Shown one piece after another: positions 8,505 to 18,788 of a stretch of DNA of 61,422 nucleotides (the first letter of the stretch is position 1; each line of letters opens with the position of its first letter). The position numbers and the translations under genes were made by a program. Source of the stretch: an uncultured Rhodopila sp. (lineage in GTDB: Bacteria; Pseudomonadota; Alphaproteobacteria; Acetobacterales; Acetobacteraceae); the NCBI RefSeq assembly GCF_903944925.1, contig NZ_CAJATU010000040.1, positions 1 through 61,422 of the forward strand. The letters are read 5' to 3'. A model generated the notes under the pieces. The model had not been told where the DNA came from, made no database searches, and was given only the letters and a program-made list of their open reading frames with translations.

Positions 8505-9062
8505 TCAGGCGACCGGATTGGCCTTGCCGAAGATCCGGACGCGGTCCAGCACGCCGTCCTTCCAGACGTAGTGATGGAACAGCGCCGCCGCGGCGTGGAA
8601 CGCGGCAAGCCCGACGATGGTCCAGGCGATGGCGGCATGCACCCCGAAGATCTGGTCGAGCAGGGCCTTGTTGTCCGGGTCATACCCGGGGATCGGGTAG
8701 ACGTTGAACAGGTTGGTGCCATGCACCCAGACGAACGACAGGCCCGCCAGCACCTGGGCCAGGACCAGCAGATTGAGCAGCACCTGGACGGCATTGGCGA
8801 GGAAAGTCACCAACTTGTTGCCGGGCGGCGGGAGTTGGCGTCCGAAGCTGCGGCGCCAGAGAATGCTGAGGATCAGAATCGCGCCCAGCGCCGCGCCGCC
8901 GACGATGTGAACGGATCGCGCATCGACCCGCAGGTCACCCTTCGGGAAAAAGTCGATCGTATGCGCACCGATGATCTGCACGATTACCAGCAACGCGATC
9001 AGCCAGTGGAACAATATCGTTAGCCCGTCGAACCGTGTGGTATTGTTGTTAACAGGAGGCAT
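8505..9062 (-). CDS. Cytochrome b561-type membrane protein
   Basis: This 185-residue protein has four transmembrane helices and the di-haem pattern of the bacterial cytochrome b561 (YodB/CybB) family. Candidate haem-binding histidines lie in LFHWLIALL (helix 1), SVHIVGGAALG (helix 2), FGVHAAIAWTIVG (helix 3) and AFHAAAALFHHYVWKDG (helix 4). It would pass electrons from the quinol pool to a periplasmic or oxidised acceptor in the inner membrane. The ATG at 9062 is preferred over 9122 because the 20 extra residues have no family character and family members start just before the first helix. The gene is convergent with the MFS gene and no partner reductase or YceI gene is nearby. Confidence 0.85.
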   Translation of the reverse strand: MPPVNNNTTRFDGLTILFHWLIALLVIVQIIGAHTIDFFPKGDLRVDARSVHIVGGAALGAILILSILWRRSFGRQLPPPGNKLVTFLANAVQVLLNLLVLAQVLAGLSFVWVHGTNLFNVYPIPGYDPDNKALLDQIFGVHAAIAWTIVGLAAFHAAAALFHHYVWKDGVLDRVRIFGKANPVA

Positions 9063-9323
9063 GAATAGGACTCCGAGGACTGTCCGCGAACGGACGTGAG
9101 GGACTGCTGTTGATGTAACCACGTTTCAATACGTCGTGCGAGGTGGCATTTTCATTTGGTAAGCCTTTGATGCATGCCGTTGCACAAAGCTGGAGGCGTT
9201 GCCGCCGCCAGATCCCGGACCCGAGGGCATCTGGACGCGACTCGGCAACTTTGAAGACGGGGCACCGCTATCCAGGCTATGATAATCGGCCGATCGGCGT
9301 TGCCCGACGAAACAGGAATGAAG

Positions 9324-9878
9324 ATGCTCCGCTGGCTGCGCGCGTACATGGCGAATGACGACCCCAGGGTCTCGGCCTGCAACACCATCGCCATGGTGCT
9401 TGCCTGGAACCAGCCCTACTACCCGCTCTACCTCTGGTGGATCGTCGGCCGCGACGCCTGGATCGGCATCCCGGACGCTTTTTCCGGCCTGCTGTTTTTC
9501 GCGGTCCCGGCCATCGCCCGGCGGTCCGGGGTTCTTGGCAAGGTGGCGCTGGTGGTGTTTTCGGTGGCGAACGTGGTGTTCGTCTCGCTGATGCTGGGCG
9601 AGGCGGCCGGGGTGCAGTTGCTGTACCTGCCATGCGGCATGCTGGCGGCGATCCTGTTCGGCTGGCGGGAGCGGTTCGTGATGCTGGCAATGACCGCGCT
9701 GCCGCTGGTGGTCTGGCTGCTGACCCGTGGGCGGCTGGATATCCCGCCGATACGGTTTGCCGCGGAAGCCTATGCGTCGCTGTTCACGCTGAACGCGGTC
9801 AGTTCGGGGTTGCTGATGGTGTTCTTCGGCTGGCTGCTGGCCGGGATCGACCGGGGGTTGGAGGAACGGCGGCGGTAG
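9324..9878 (+). CDS. Integral membrane protein with five or six helices, no output domain
   Basis: This 184-residue protein starts at the ATG at 9324 with AGGA six bases upstream; an ATG at 9318 overlaps that site. It is almost entirely hydrophobic, with about six helices (YYPLYLWWIVGRD, FSGLLFFAVPAIA, VALVVFSVANVVFVSLM, LLYLPCGMLAAILFGW, FVMLAMTALPLVVWLL, LMVFFGWLLAGIDRGLEE) and a short charged tail. The layout resembles the N-terminal membrane sensor regions of bacterial adenylate cyclases and histidine kinases, yet the protein stops where the catalytic domain would begin. It may be a sensor remnant or a stand-alone membrane protein. No family name can be given with confidence. Confidence 0.6.
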   Translation: MLRWLRAYMANDDPRVSACNTIAMVLAWNQPYYPLYLWWIVGRDAWIGIPDAFSGLLFFAVPAIARRSGVLGKVALVVFSVANVVFVSLMLGEAAGVQLLYLPCGMLAAILFGWRERFVMLAMTALPLVVWLLTRGRLDIPPIRFAAEAYASLFTLNAVSSGLLMVFFGWLLAGIDRGLEERRR

Positions 9879-10013
9879 GATTATCCGGCCAGGGATCTGC
9901 GCGGCCGGGCCGCATTGTGCGCGCGTGTTCAGGCTGGCTCAAATCGTGGCAGCGACCTTTGGCCATGGCGGGGCGGCTCGCGGACATCCGCCGCATAAGG
10001 CTTCCCTTCCGCG

Positions 10014-10487
10014 TCACGTCGCGGTTCCGCCCCGCATCATCCGTTCGACCGCCGCCCGTGCCTGCTCGTGCTGCTCAAGCAACACGCGGCGGCGGCTGTC
10101 GAAGCGGCCGGCATCCTCGGTGTTCCGGTAAACCTCATCTGCGGAGTTGATCCGGTGGGCCTCCTCCAGACCCAGAAGAAAATCCCTGGTTGTCATAGGG
10201 ATCATCCGGGCACGGTCCTCGACCGTCAGGATAAGGGCGCCACGCAAAACGCGATATCTTCCGTCACGAATACAGCACGCTCGCTCGGTGTGCTTTTGCA
10301 CCCAGTCGGCGATGCTCTGCGCACCGAGAGCATCGCTCCTTACGGTCGCCTCATACAATGCCGCATCGGGCACACACACCGGAATGCCGGGATACAGCCG
10401 GTAATCCAGGCTATCCGCTGCCGCGAGCGTGATCAGCGGCCCGGTGTCCGATACGATCAGCTTGGCGAAAAGCGCCTCATCCGCCAC
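10014..10487 (-). CDS. PIN-domain toxin-like protein (DUF3368 type)
   Basis: The 157-residue protein begins with the PIN-fold signature KLIVSDTGPLITLAAAD, with the first catalytic aspartate at residue 14. It continues with the CVPDAALYEATVR strand-helix unit. PIN toxins are Mg-dependent ribonucleases. The start codon overlaps the end of the upstream gene by 11 bases, the usual arrangement of antitoxin-toxin pairs, and that gene matches the small antitoxin that partners DUF3368 proteins. The C-terminal 45 residues are unusually charged (RFDSRRRVLLEQHEQARAA) and are not typical of short PIN toxins. The active site looks only partly conserved, so catalytic activity is uncertain. Confidence 0.65.
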   Translation of the reverse strand: MADEALFAKLIVSDTGPLITLAAADSLDYRLYPGIPVCVPDAALYEATVRSDALGAQSIADWVQKHTERACCIRDGRYRVLRGALILTVEDRARMIPMTTRDFLLGLEEAHRINSADEVYRNTEDAGRFDSRRRVLLEQHEQARAAVERMMRGGTAT

Positions 10488-10710
10488 TGGCCGCCTGCAT
10501 CGCCAGACGCTTGATCAACTGCACGCCCTCCGAGTTCCGTTCGCTTGGAAAGCGCGGTAGCGGCAGGTGATGCTCATGCAGTTTCATCAGCAGCTCGCCA
10601 AAGCCCATCGGCTGCCCCAGCCGATTGCCAACCTCCTGGCGCGTAATTTCACCTCGGCTGTAGGCGCCGATAATCGCCGCTTCGCGTGCATCGTCGAGCT
10701 GCCCTGGCAT
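10477..10710 (-). CDS. UPF0175-like antitoxin
   Basis: This 77-residue protein (ATG at 10710) contains AAIIGAYSRGEITRQEVGNR followed by LGQPMGFGELLMKLHEHHLP. That is the pattern of UPF0175 antitoxins: an acidic start, a short helix-turn-helix that begins with a GEITRxEVxxRLG unit, and a LxxLxEHxLP segment. Such proteins bind the operator and neutralise the PIN toxin encoded just downstream. No strong Shine-Dalgarno precedes the ATG. An upstream extension to 10817 (MVFASLSNAVKR) is possible but has no family character. The overlap of 11 bases with the toxin gene indicates translational coupling. Confidence 0.65.
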   Translation of the reverse strand: MPGQLDDAREAAIIGAYSRGEITRQEVGNRLGQPMGFGELLMKLHEHHLPLPRFPSERNSEGVQLIKRLAMQAASGG

Positions 10711-10892
10711 TGAAATGGTATCACCGGCCGACGCGCAGCACCAACCCTGTCTTACCGTTGCGAAACAGCACGAGGTCCGCTTTACCGCGTTCGATAGTGA
10801 CGCAAAGACCATACCACCATTTTCGCGGACACAACGATGCCGCTTTCCGCAGGGCGACGCAGCGGAAACCGTCGCAAACGCGCCGCAGCAGC

Positions 10893-11363
10893 CTAATCCT
10901 GCGAAAACGCCCCCGACTTGCCGCCGTCCTTGTGCGTCACCCGCAGCGCCTCGATCCGCATCGAGCGGTCCACCGCCTTGCACATGTCGTAGACCGTCAG
11001 CGCCGCCACGCTCGCCGCCGTCAGCGCCTCCATCTCCACCCCGGTCCGTCCCGTCGTGCGTACCGTGGCGGCGATGTCGACGCCGGTCGCGGCCGCCTCC
11101 AGGTCCACTGTCACCGCGGTAATCGGCAGCGGGTGGCACAGCGGGATCAGTTCGGCGGTTCGCTTCGCCGCCATGATCCCGGCCAGCCGGGCCACCCCCA
11201 GCACATCACCCTTCTTCGCGGACCCGGCGCGGATCATCGCCAGTGTCTCCGGCTGCATTGCCACATGCGCCCGGGCCGTCGCGGTCCGCGCCGTCACCGC
11301 CTTGTCCGACACATCGACCATGGCGGCATTTCCGGCGTTATCGAAATGCGTGAACCCGCTCAT
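10893..11363 (-). CDS. moaC: Cyclic pyranopterin monophosphate synthase MoaC
   Basis: This 156-residue protein matches MoaC throughout: [20 protein letters not shown] at the start, [14 protein letters not shown] in the middle, and the active-site region [20 protein letters not shown] followed by CKAVDRSM. It ends in KDGGKSG, the conserved C-terminal motif. MoaC converts the 3',8-cyclo-GTP product of MoaA into cyclic pyranopterin monophosphate, the first precursor of molybdopterin, in the cytoplasm. The ATG at 11363 overlaps the trpC stop (ATGA), so translation is coupled. A trp-moa junction is common in alphaproteobacteria, where moaC, moeA and lexA often follow trpC; here the cluster stops at moaC. 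Confidence 0.95.
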   Translation of the reverse strand: MSGFTHFDNAGNAAMVDVSDKAVTARTATARAHVAMQPETLAMIRAGSAKKGDVLGVARLAGIMAAKRTAELIPLCHPLPITAVTVDLEAAATGVDIAATVRTTGRTGVEMEALTAASVAALTVYDMCKAVDRSMRIEALRVTHKDGGKSGAFSQD

Positions 11364-12187
11364 GCGGGCGCGTCGGTCCCCAGCAACGCCCGCGTTGCTG
11401 AGGTGACGTCCTCTTGCAGCATCAGGCTCTCGCCTACCAGGTAGCAATTCAGCCCCACGGCCGCCAGCCGCTGCACATCCGCGTTGTCCCGCACGCCGCT
11501 TTCCGCGATCAGGAACCGGTCCGGCGGCACCAGCGGCGCAAGCTCCTCCGTCACCCGAAGATCGGTTACCAAGGTCTTGAGATTGCGGTTATTTATCCCG
11601 ATAAGTGACGTTTCCAACAGCAATGCGCGTTCGAGTTCGTCGCGATCATGCACCTCAACCAGCACGTCCATGTCCATGCTCAGCGACAACTGCTCCAACT
11701 CCCGCGCCTGGGTGTCGGACAGCGCGGCCATTATGAGCAGGATGCAATCCGCCCCCATCGCGCGGCTTTCGTAGACCTGCCACGGGTCGATCATGAAATC
11801 CTTGCGCAGCACCGGCAGCTTGACCGCCGCGCGAGCCGCTTTCAAATGCGCCGGATCACCCTGGAAATGCGTCCGCTCGGTCAGCACCGACAGGCACGCC
11901 GCGCCGCCGGCGGCGTAGGCCCGGGCCAGCGCCGGCGGGTCGAACTCCGGCCGGATCAGCCCGCCGGAGGGCGAGGCCTTCTTGATCTCGGCGATCAGCC
12001 CGTAGCGCCCGCTGGCCGAGGCGGTCTTCAGGGCGAAGCCGAAGCCGCGCGGCGGGTCGTTGCGGGCGGCAATCTCGTTACGCAGCGCGTCGATACCGCG
12101 CGCCGCCTTGCGCGCCGCGATATCGGCCCGGACGTCGCCGCAGATCCGGGCGAGCACGTCCGGCATCGCGCTTAAATCGTCTGGCAT
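11360..12187 (-). CDS. trpC: Indole-3-glycerol phosphate synthase
   Basis: The 275-residue protein is a full-length TIM-barrel indoleglycerol-phosphate synthase. It has the phosphate and substrate signature [18 protein letters not shown], the catalytic lysine in [13 protein letters not shown], and the C-terminal glycine-rich end [16 protein letters not shown]. It closes the indole ring from carboxyphenylaminodeoxyribulose phosphate, releasing CO2 and water, in the tryptophan pathway. It lies nine bases downstream of trpD and overlaps moaC by four bases, forming one transcription unit trpG-trpD-trpC-moaC. The ATG at 12187 gives an N-terminus of normal length; an alternative ATG is seven codons in. 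Confidence 0.97.
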   Translation of the reverse strand: MPDDLSAMPDVLARICGDVRADIAARKAARGIDALRNEIAARNDPPRGFGFALKTASASGRYGLIAEIKKASPSGGLIRPEFDPPALARAYAAGGAACLSVLTERTHFQGDPAHLKAARAAVKLPVLRKDFMIDPWQVYESRAMGADCILLIMAALSDTQARELEQLSLSMDMDVLVEVHDRDELERALLLETSLIGINNRNLKTLVTDLRVTEELAPLVPPDRFLIAESGVRDNADVQRLAAVGLNCYLVGESLMLQEDVTSATRALLGTDAPA

Positions 12188-12196
12188 CAGATCTCC

Positions 12197-13225
12197 CTAG
12201 ATTTCAGCATTCGGCACGGCGCTGACTCGCCGCAGGGTCTCCAACGCTGCGAGCGCCGCCCCGGATGCGATGACGCCGGAGGCCAAGTCTACACCTTCGC
12301 GCAGGCTGCCGGCGACCCCGGCGACGATCAATGCCGCGGACGCATTGAGCAGCACCGTATCACGATAGGCGCCCCCCGCACCCTGCAAAAGTGATTGCAG
12401 GGACTCCGCGTTGAATGCCGCGTCGCCGCCGCGGATCGCCGCAATCGGCGAACGCGGCAGGCCGGCATCCTCCGGTTCGACGACGAAGCTGCTGATAGCC
12501 TGCCCGCTCAGCGCGGTAACGTGGTTCGGGCCGGCGACGGTCAGCTCATCCAGGCCCTGCCCGTGCACCAGCCAGGCGGATTCGTGACCCAGCGCCAGCA
12601 GCGTCTCCGCCATCGGCCGGGTCCAGTTCGGCGAGAACACGCCGGTCAACTGGCGCCGCACCCGTGCCGGATTGGCCAGCGGGCCGAGCAGGTTGAAGAT
12701 GGTGCGGGTGCCGAGTTCGACACGCGGTCCGGCGGCATGCCGCATCGACGGATGATGCCGCGGCGCGAACAGGAACACGCAGCCGGCCTCGGCCAGGATG
12801 TCCGGCAATGCATCCATCGGCGCATCGACATTGACCCCGAGCGCGGTCAGCACATCGGCTCCGCCGGTGCGCGACGACAAGGCGCGGTTGCCGTGTTTGG
12901 CCACCGGCACGCCGCACGCCGCGACGACGAAGGTCACCGCGGAGGACACGTTCAGGGTGCCGGCGCCGTCGCCGCCGGTGCCGCAGACGTCGATCGCGCC
13001 GGCGGGCGCCTCGATCGCCGTCATGCGGGCCCGCATGGCGCGGACCGCGCCGGTGATTTCCGCCACCGTCTCGCCGCGCAGGCGCATTGCCATGAGCAGG
13101 GCGCCGATCTGAGCGGGGGTCGCCTCGCCCGACATGATGATATCGAACGCGGCCTCGGCCTGTTCATCCGTCAGGGTTTCACCGGCGGCAAGCCGGGCGA
13201 TGACCGGTTTCAAGGTTGTCGGCAT
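12197..13225 (-). CDS. trpD: Anthranilate phosphoribosyltransferase
   Basis: This 342-residue protein is of usual TrpD length. It contains the PRPP-binding glycine-rich loop [20 protein letters not shown] and the anthranilate-site text [20 protein letters not shown], and ends in a helical C-terminus. It transfers a phosphoribosyl group from PRPP to anthranilate, the second committed step of tryptophan synthesis. It directly follows trpG with two bases between stop and start, indicating tight coupling. No attenuator-like leader was seen at the head of the cluster upstream of trpG. Confidence 0.97.
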   Translation of the reverse strand: MPTTLKPVIARLAAGETLTDEQAEAAFDIIMSGEATPAQIGALLMAMRLRGETVAEITGAVRAMRARMTAIEAPAGAIDVCGTGGDGAGTLNVSSAVTFVVAACGVPVAKHGNRALSSRTGGADVLTALGVNVDAPMDALPDILAEAGCVFLFAPRHHPSMRHAAGPRVELGTRTIFNLLGPLANPARVRRQLTGVFSPNWTRPMAETLLALGHESAWLVHGQGLDELTVAGPNHVTALSGQAISSFVVEPEDAGLPRSPIAAIRGGDAAFNAESLQSLLQGAGGAYRDTVLLNASAALIVAGVAGSLREGVDLASGVIASGAALAALETLRRVSAVPNAEI

Positions 13226-13227
13226 GG

Positions 13228-13827
13228 TCAGGCCGCCGCGCGCGCTGGAGCGTTGGTGCCGCGGGCGATGGCCAGGAAGTTGGCCAGGATGGCGTGGCCG
13301 TGCTCGCTGGCGATGCTCTCCGGGTGGAACTGTACGCCGAAGATGGGCAGCGTGCGGTGATGCATCGCCATGATCAGGCCGTCATCCGTCCAGGCGGAGG
13401 GGACCAGCGTGTCGGGGATGCCGTCGCGCTCGACGATCAGGCTGTGGTAGCGGGTGGCCTGGAACGGCGATAGCAGGCCTGCGAAGATATCGGTTCCCGT
13501 GTGGCTGATGGCGCTGACCTTGCCGTGCATCGGCTGCGGCGCGCGGACGACCTTGCCGCCGAACGCCTGGCCGATGGCCTGGTGGCCGAGGCACACCCCG
13601 AGCAGCGGCACCTTGCCCGCCGCGGCGGCGATCAGGTCGAGGCAGATGCCGGCTTCCGTCGGCGTGCACGGGCCGGGCGAGAGCACGATGGCCTCCGGCT
13701 GCATCGCCAGGGCCTCGGCCACCGACAGCTTGTCGTTCCGCCACACCTCGCACTGGGCGCCAACGTCGCCCAGGAAGTGGTAGAGGTTGAAGGTAAAGCT
13801 GTCGTAGTTGTCTATGAGAAGGATCAT
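13228..13827 (-). CDS. trpG: Anthranilate synthase glutamine amidotransferase subunit
   Basis: From the ATG at 13827 the protein has 199 residues and starts [15 protein letters not shown], the classic TrpG/PabA opening. The triad of class I amidotransferases is present: Cys79 in [13 protein letters not shown], His168 and Glu170 in GVQFHPESI. It releases ammonia from glutamine for anthranilate synthase component I (or for para-aminobenzoate synthesis in bifunctional cases). The partner trpE is not in this window, as in many alphaproteobacteria where trpE sits apart or upstream. The longer frame to 13869 adds 14 residues with no conservation. Confidence 0.95.
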   Translation of the reverse strand: MILLIDNYDSFTFNLYHFLGDVGAQCEVWRNDKLSVAEALAMQPEAIVLSPGPCTPTEAGICLDLIAAAAGKVPLLGVCLGHQAIGQAFGGKVVRAPQPMHGKVSAISHTGTDIFAGLLSPFQATRYHSLIVERDGIPDTLVPSAWTDDGLIMAMHHRTLPIFGVQFHPESIASEHGHAILANFLAIARGTNAPARAAA

Positions 13828-13999
13828 GGCCGCGCATCTTTGGTCCGTAGGCGGGCGCGGGTCAATCATGGAACGGCTTTCCGGCTGTTAACGCCGCCCG
13901 CGCGGTCCGCCGCCAGCCCGATTTTGCCACCAGGATCGCCGGGATGATGAGCGCAGCTTGCCCCTTCCGCTTCGCGCCGCAGCGCCGTAAAGGGGGCCC

Positions 14000-16036
14000 A
14001 TGGCAGACGCCGCAGGCTTGTCCCCCGATAATCCCGTGCTGTCGCTCCAGGCGGACATCCTTGCGCGTCCGGCGACTCCCGCCCGCCGCATGGCCGACGC
14101 CATCCGCGCCCTGGCGATCGACGCGACCGAACAGGCCGGATCGGGCCATCCCGGCCTTCCCATGGGCATGGCCGACGTCGCTACCGCGCTTTGGACCCGG
14201 TTCCACAAATTCGATGCCGCGGACCCGCGCTGGCATGATCGCGACCGCTTCGTGCTGTCCGCCGGACATGGCTCGATGCTGCTCTACGCCCTGCTGCATC
14301 TGACCGGCTATGATGGGATGACGATCGACGACATCCGCTCGTTCCGGCAACTGCACTCCCCCGCCGCCGGCCATCCGGAATACGGCGAGCACCCGGCGAT
14401 CGAGACCACCACCGGACCGCTCGGCCAGGGCATCGCCACCGCGGCGGGGATGGCGCTGGCCGAACGCATCATGGCGGCGCGCTTCGGCAAGTCGCTGGTG
14501 GATCACCGCACCTGGGCGATCGTCTCCGACGGCGACCTGATGGAGGGCATCAGCCACGAGGCCGCGGCGCTGGCCGGGCATCTCTGCCTGTCCAAGCTGA
14601 CGGTGCTGTTCGACGACAACCACGTCTCGATCGACGGCGACATCGCGCTGGCCGCGTCGGAGGACGTGCTGAAGCGGTTCGCCGCCTATGGCTGGGCGAC
14701 GAAGCAGGTGGACGGGCACGACCCGGCGCAGATCCAGGCTGCCCTGTCCTTCGCCGTGCGGTCGAAGAAGCCGACGCTGATCGCCTGCCGCACCATCATC
14801 GGCTTCGGCGCGCCGACGAAAGCAGGCACCGGCGCGGTGCACGGCTCGCCGCTGGGTGAAGCCGAGGCCGCGGGCGCGAAAGCGCTGCTGGGTTGGCACG
14901 AGCCGCCGTTCTGCATCCCGGATGAGCTGCGGCAGCGCTGGCACGCGGTGGGCGCGCGCGGGGCCGTTGCCCGGCGGTCCTGGCTGAAGCGGCTGGCGCG
15001 GCACAACCAGCGGGCCGAGTTCGAACGCGTCATGTCCGGGCGGCTACCGGACAACTGGCACGAGGCGGTCGCCGGGTTGAAGCAAGACCTCGCCGACGAG
15101 CGGCCGAAGCTGGCCACCCGGGCGGCGAGCCAGCGCTTCCTCGAAACCATGGCGCCGGTCACCCCGGAACTGGTTGGCGGATCGGCCGACCTGACCGGAT
15201 CGAACCTGACCCTGTCGAAGGGGATGGCGCCGATAGAAGCCGGCAATTACGGCGGCCGGTATATCCACTACGGCATCCGCGAGCACGGCATGGCCGCCGC
15301 GGCCAACGGCATGGCGCTGCATGGCGGCATCATTCCTTATATCGGCACGTTCTTCGTGTTCAGTGACTACCTGCGGCCGGCGCTGCGGCTGGCGGCGATC
15401 ATGCGGCAGCGGGTGATCCACGTCCTGACGCACGATTCCATCGGCCTCGGCGAGGACGGGCCGACGCACCAGCCGATGGAACATCTCGCCAGCCTGCGGG
15501 CGATGCCCAACCTGCATGTCTACCGCCCGGCCGATGCGCTGGAGACGGCGGAGTGCTGGGAACTGGCGATGCGCCGCACCGATGGCCCCAGCCTTTTGGT
15601 CCTGTCGCGCCAGGCGCTGCCGGCGTTCCGCACCGATCCGGCGGAGAACCGCGCCTCCCGCGGCGGCTATGTGCTGGCCGAGGCGGAGGGGCCGCGGCAG
15701 GCAACGCTGATCGCCACCGGCTCGGAAGTGCAGGTTGCCATGGCGGCGCGGGAGAAACTGGCCGGGGACGGCATCGCCGCGGCGGTCGTCTCGCTGCCCT
15801 GCTGGGAGGTGTTTGCGCAGCAGGATGAGGCGTACCGCGCCCAGGTGCTTGGCGGCGCGCCGCGTATCGGGATCGAGGCGGCGTCCGGCTTCGGCTGGGA
15901 GCGCTGGCTCGGGCCGGAGGGGATTTTCATCGGCATGTCGGGTTTCGGTGCCTCCGGCAGGCAGGAGGATCTGTATGCCCATTTCGGCATCACGCCGGAG
16001 GTCGTGGTGGCGGCGGTGCTACGGCGGCTCGGCTGA
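14000..16036 (+). CDS. tkt: Transketolase
   Basis: The 678-residue protein has the full transketolase layout. The thiamine-diphosphate domain begins with ATEQAGSGHPGLPMGMADVA and contains the cofactor motif SDGDLMEGISHEAAALAGHL. The pyrimidine-binding domain contains IHYGIREHGMAAAANGMALH and HDSIGLGEDGPTHQPMEHLA. A C-terminal domain follows. It moves two-carbon units between sugar phosphates in the non-oxidative pentose phosphate route (or the Calvin cycle). AAAGGGGG lies just before the ATG. GAPDH follows 145 bp downstream on the same strand, a pairing seen in several Rhodospirillales and in CBB-type operons, although no other Calvin genes are visible here. Confidence 0.96.
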   Translation: MADAAGLSPDNPVLSLQADILARPATPARRMADAIRALAIDATEQAGSGHPGLPMGMADVATALWTRFHKFDAADPRWHDRDRFVLSAGHGSMLLYALLHLTGYDGMTIDDIRSFRQLHSPAAGHPEYGEHPAIETTTGPLGQGIATAAGMALAERIMAARFGKSLVDHRTWAIVSDGDLMEGISHEAAALAGHLCLSKLTVLFDDNHVSIDGDIALAASEDVLKRFAAYGWATKQVDGHDPAQIQAALSFAVRSKKPTLIACRTIIGFGAPTKAGTGAVHGSPLGEAEAAGAKALLGWHEPPFCIPDELRQRWHAVGARGAVARRSWLKRLARHNQRAEFERVMSGRLPDNWHEAVAGLKQDLADERPKLATRAASQRFLETMAPVTPELVGGSADLTGSNLTLSKGMAPIEAGNYGGRYIHYGIREHGMAAAANGMALHGGIIPYIGTFFVFSDYLRPALRLAAIMRQRVIHVLTHDSIGLGEDGPTHQPMEHLASLRAMPNLHVYRPADALETAECWELAMRRTDGPSLLVLSRQALPAFRTDPAENRASRGGYVLAEAEGPRQATLIATGSEVQVAMAAREKLAGDGIAAAVVSLPCWEVFAQQDEAYRAQVLGGAPRIGIEAASGFGWERWLGPEGIFIGMSGFGASGRQEDLYAHFGITPEVVVAAVLRRLG

Positions 16037-16105
16037 CCGCGCCGGATCGTTTCCCGGCGGAATTTGATAAACCGCGTTTTTCCGCACTTTCTGCACGAGG
16101 CACCG

Positions 16106-16119
16106 TTGATCTCGCTCAA
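16106..16119 (+). promoter_or_regulatory. Possible FNR-type box upstream of gap
   Basis: TTGAT-CTCG-CTCAA differs by one base from the FNR-family consensus TTGAT-N4-ATCAA and lies 63 bases before the gap start codon. One such near-match in intergenic DNA may be chance. No clear promoter hexamers are placed around it, so this is only a candidate. Confidence 0.3.
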
Positions 16120-16181
16120 CGACTGACGCATTAAGGCGCGCGAAGCTAAGGCCACGAAATCTCAGGAAAGGAAGCGTACTG

Positions 16182-17195
<1,014 letters not shown>

Positions 17196-17209
17196 GCGGG
17201 ACGTCCCTG

Positions 17210-17235
17210 CCGCGGTGTCCTGACGGGCACCGCGG
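17210..17235 (+). terminator. Hairpin downstream of gap
   Basis: CCGCGGTG (17210-17217) pairs with CACCGCGG (17228-17235) around a 10-base loop, starting 14 bases after the gap stop codon. The T-rich tract after it is weak (CTTCGCCTTGTAT), so termination efficiency is uncertain. Confidence 0.5.
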
Positions 17236-17388
17236 CTTCGCCTTGTATACTGCTATGCCGGGCATATTCGGCCCAACCACCTGCCCCGGCTTGACGGTAG
17301 GGCGGAGCCGGTTCGGCAAACTCCGTCTTCGTATGTTCGCTTGTCCTGATGCGCGCGGGATGTGTGCCGGTCACGGCACTGCAAACCA

Positions 17389-17805
17389 TCATTCCGGTTT
17401 CGCAGTTTTCTCGCCGTACTTCATCCCCTCCAGCTTCAGCCCGTCGGGGTCCAGAAAGAACACCGCGTAATAATCATCGTAGTATTCCGCCGCCGGATCG
17501 ACGATCTCCGCGCCAAGCTCATCCTTCAGAAACGTCTGCAAATCATCGACATCCTTCCGGCTGCGCAGCCGAAAAGCATAGTGGTGGAAACCGACATCGC
17601 CGGTGCGGTGTTTGTGCTTCGCGCCGGGCCCGTCCGCCTGGCCGATCCAAAAGAGTGTATGGCCGTTGGACCACCCGGTGGAGTCCTCGAATTCCTCCGA
17701 CAGCCTGAAACCAAGGAACGGGAGCAGTTTGTTATAAAATTGTTTCGACTTTGCATGATCGCTGACCCTGACCGACAGATGGTCGATGCCGACAACGCGT
17801 GCCAT
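17389..17805 (-). CDS. VOC-family (glyoxalase-like) protein
   Basis: The 138-residue protein starts at the ATG at 17805, with GGAAGGAGG well placed upstream. It has the vicinal oxygen chelate pattern: GIDHLSVRVSDHAKSKQFYN in the first module, VGFHHYAFRLRSRKDVDDL in the second, and the late glutamate in VFFLDPDGLKLEGMKYGE. The metal-site residues His (IDHLSV), His (FHHYAF) and Glu (KLEGM) are present. Members act as glyoxalases, dioxygenases, epimerases or antibiotic-binding proteins; substrate unknown. It diverges from the SDR gene at 17887 across an 81-base gap, so the two may share control. Confidence 0.75.
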   Translation of the reverse strand: MARVVGIDHLSVRVSDHAKSKQFYNKLLPFLGFRLSEEFEDSTGWSNGHTLFWIGQADGPGAKHKHRTGDVGFHHYAFRLRSRKDVDDLQTFLKDELGAEIVDPAAEYYDDYYAVFFLDPDGLKLEGMKYGEKTAKPE

Positions 17806-17886
17806 GGCTGCCTCCTTCCGCTGCACGGAGGTATAACGCCGGCGCGCCCCCGCCGGTTATCGCCGTAAGCATAGGAGATCGCCGCC

Positions 17887-18720
17887 ATGACCCACCACCC
17901 CGCGCTCACCGAAGGCCGTGTCGCCGTCATCACCGGCGCGGCAAGCGGCATCGGCCTTGCCGCCGCGCAACGATTTGCCTCGCTGGGAATGCGGGTCTGC
18001 CTCGCCGATTTGAACGCCGAAGCGTTGGAACGGGCCGCGGCAACGGTCTCCGGCCCGGCGGTGATCACCGTTCCGACCGATGTCAGCGATCCGGCGGCGG
18101 TGGAGCACCTGCGGGACACCGTCTATTCCGCATTCGGCGAAGTCGCGGTGCTGATGAACAATGCCGGCACCGCGCCGGGCGGCGGCCCGTTCGACCATCC
18201 GGAGGGTTGGCGCCGCGTCCTGAACGTCAATCTGTTCGGTGTCATCAACGGCGTGCAGAGCTTTACCCAAGCCATGATTGACCAGGCCACGCCCTGCGCG
18301 ATCGTCAACACGGGATCGAAACAGGGCATCACCTGCCCGCCCGGCGACACGGCCTATAACGTTTCAAAAGCCGGAGTGAAGGTGCTGACCGAGGGCCTGG
18401 CGCATGCGCTGCGCAACACGCCCGGGTGCAAGGTCAGCGCGCATCTGCTGGTGCCGGGATCGACCTTCACCGGCATGACAACATCCGCGACGAAACCCCC
18501 GGGCGCATGGATGCCGGATCAGGTCATCGATTTCCTGCTGTCCGGCATGGCGGTGGGAGATTTTTATCTGATCTGCCCCGACAACGACGTCACGCCCGAG
18601 ACCGATAACCGCCGTATCCTGTGGGCTGCACAGGATATCGTGCAAAACCGGCCGCCGCTGTCGCGTTGGCATCCGGACTACAAGGATGCCTTCGCCGCCT
18701 ACCTCGCTGCTTCCGACTGA
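17887..18720 (+). CDS. Short-chain dehydrogenase/reductase
   Basis: This 277-residue SDR has the cofactor motif TGAASGIG near residue 17, the structural NNAG motif (LMNNAGTAPGGG), a catalytic serine in VNTGSKQGI, and the YxxxK pair in AYNVSKAGVK. It should be an NAD(P)-dependent oxidoreductase of alcohol or keto groups. The long C-terminal part (PETDNRRILWAAQDIVQNRP, RWHPDYKDAFAAYLA) is typical of a subgroup seen in proteobacteria acting on unknown carbonyls. AGGAGA precedes the ATG. It is divergent from a VOC protein. The 3' side is closed by a hairpin repeat shared with the convergent neighbour. Confidence 0.85.
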   Translation: MTHHPALTEGRVAVITGAASGIGLAAAQRFASLGMRVCLADLNAEALERAAATVSGPAVITVPTDVSDPAAVEHLRDTVYSAFGEVAVLMNNAGTAPGGGPFDHPEGWRRVLNVNLFGVINGVQSFTQAMIDQATPCAIVNTGSKQGITCPPGDTAYNVSKAGVKVLTEGLAHALRNTPGCKVSAHLLVPGSTFTGMTTSATKPPGAWMPDQVIDFLLSGMAVGDFYLICPDNDVTPETDNRRILWAAQDIVQNRPPLSRWHPDYKDAFAAYLAASD

Positions 18721-18788
18721 GTTCAACAGGCATGGAAGTTGATACGCGGACCGCGCCGCCTCGTCGTTGCGCGCGAAGCACGGCGTGG

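Noticed and set aside
13862..15004. A 380-codon minus-strand frame
   Set aside because: Antisense to tkt, no recognisable motif.
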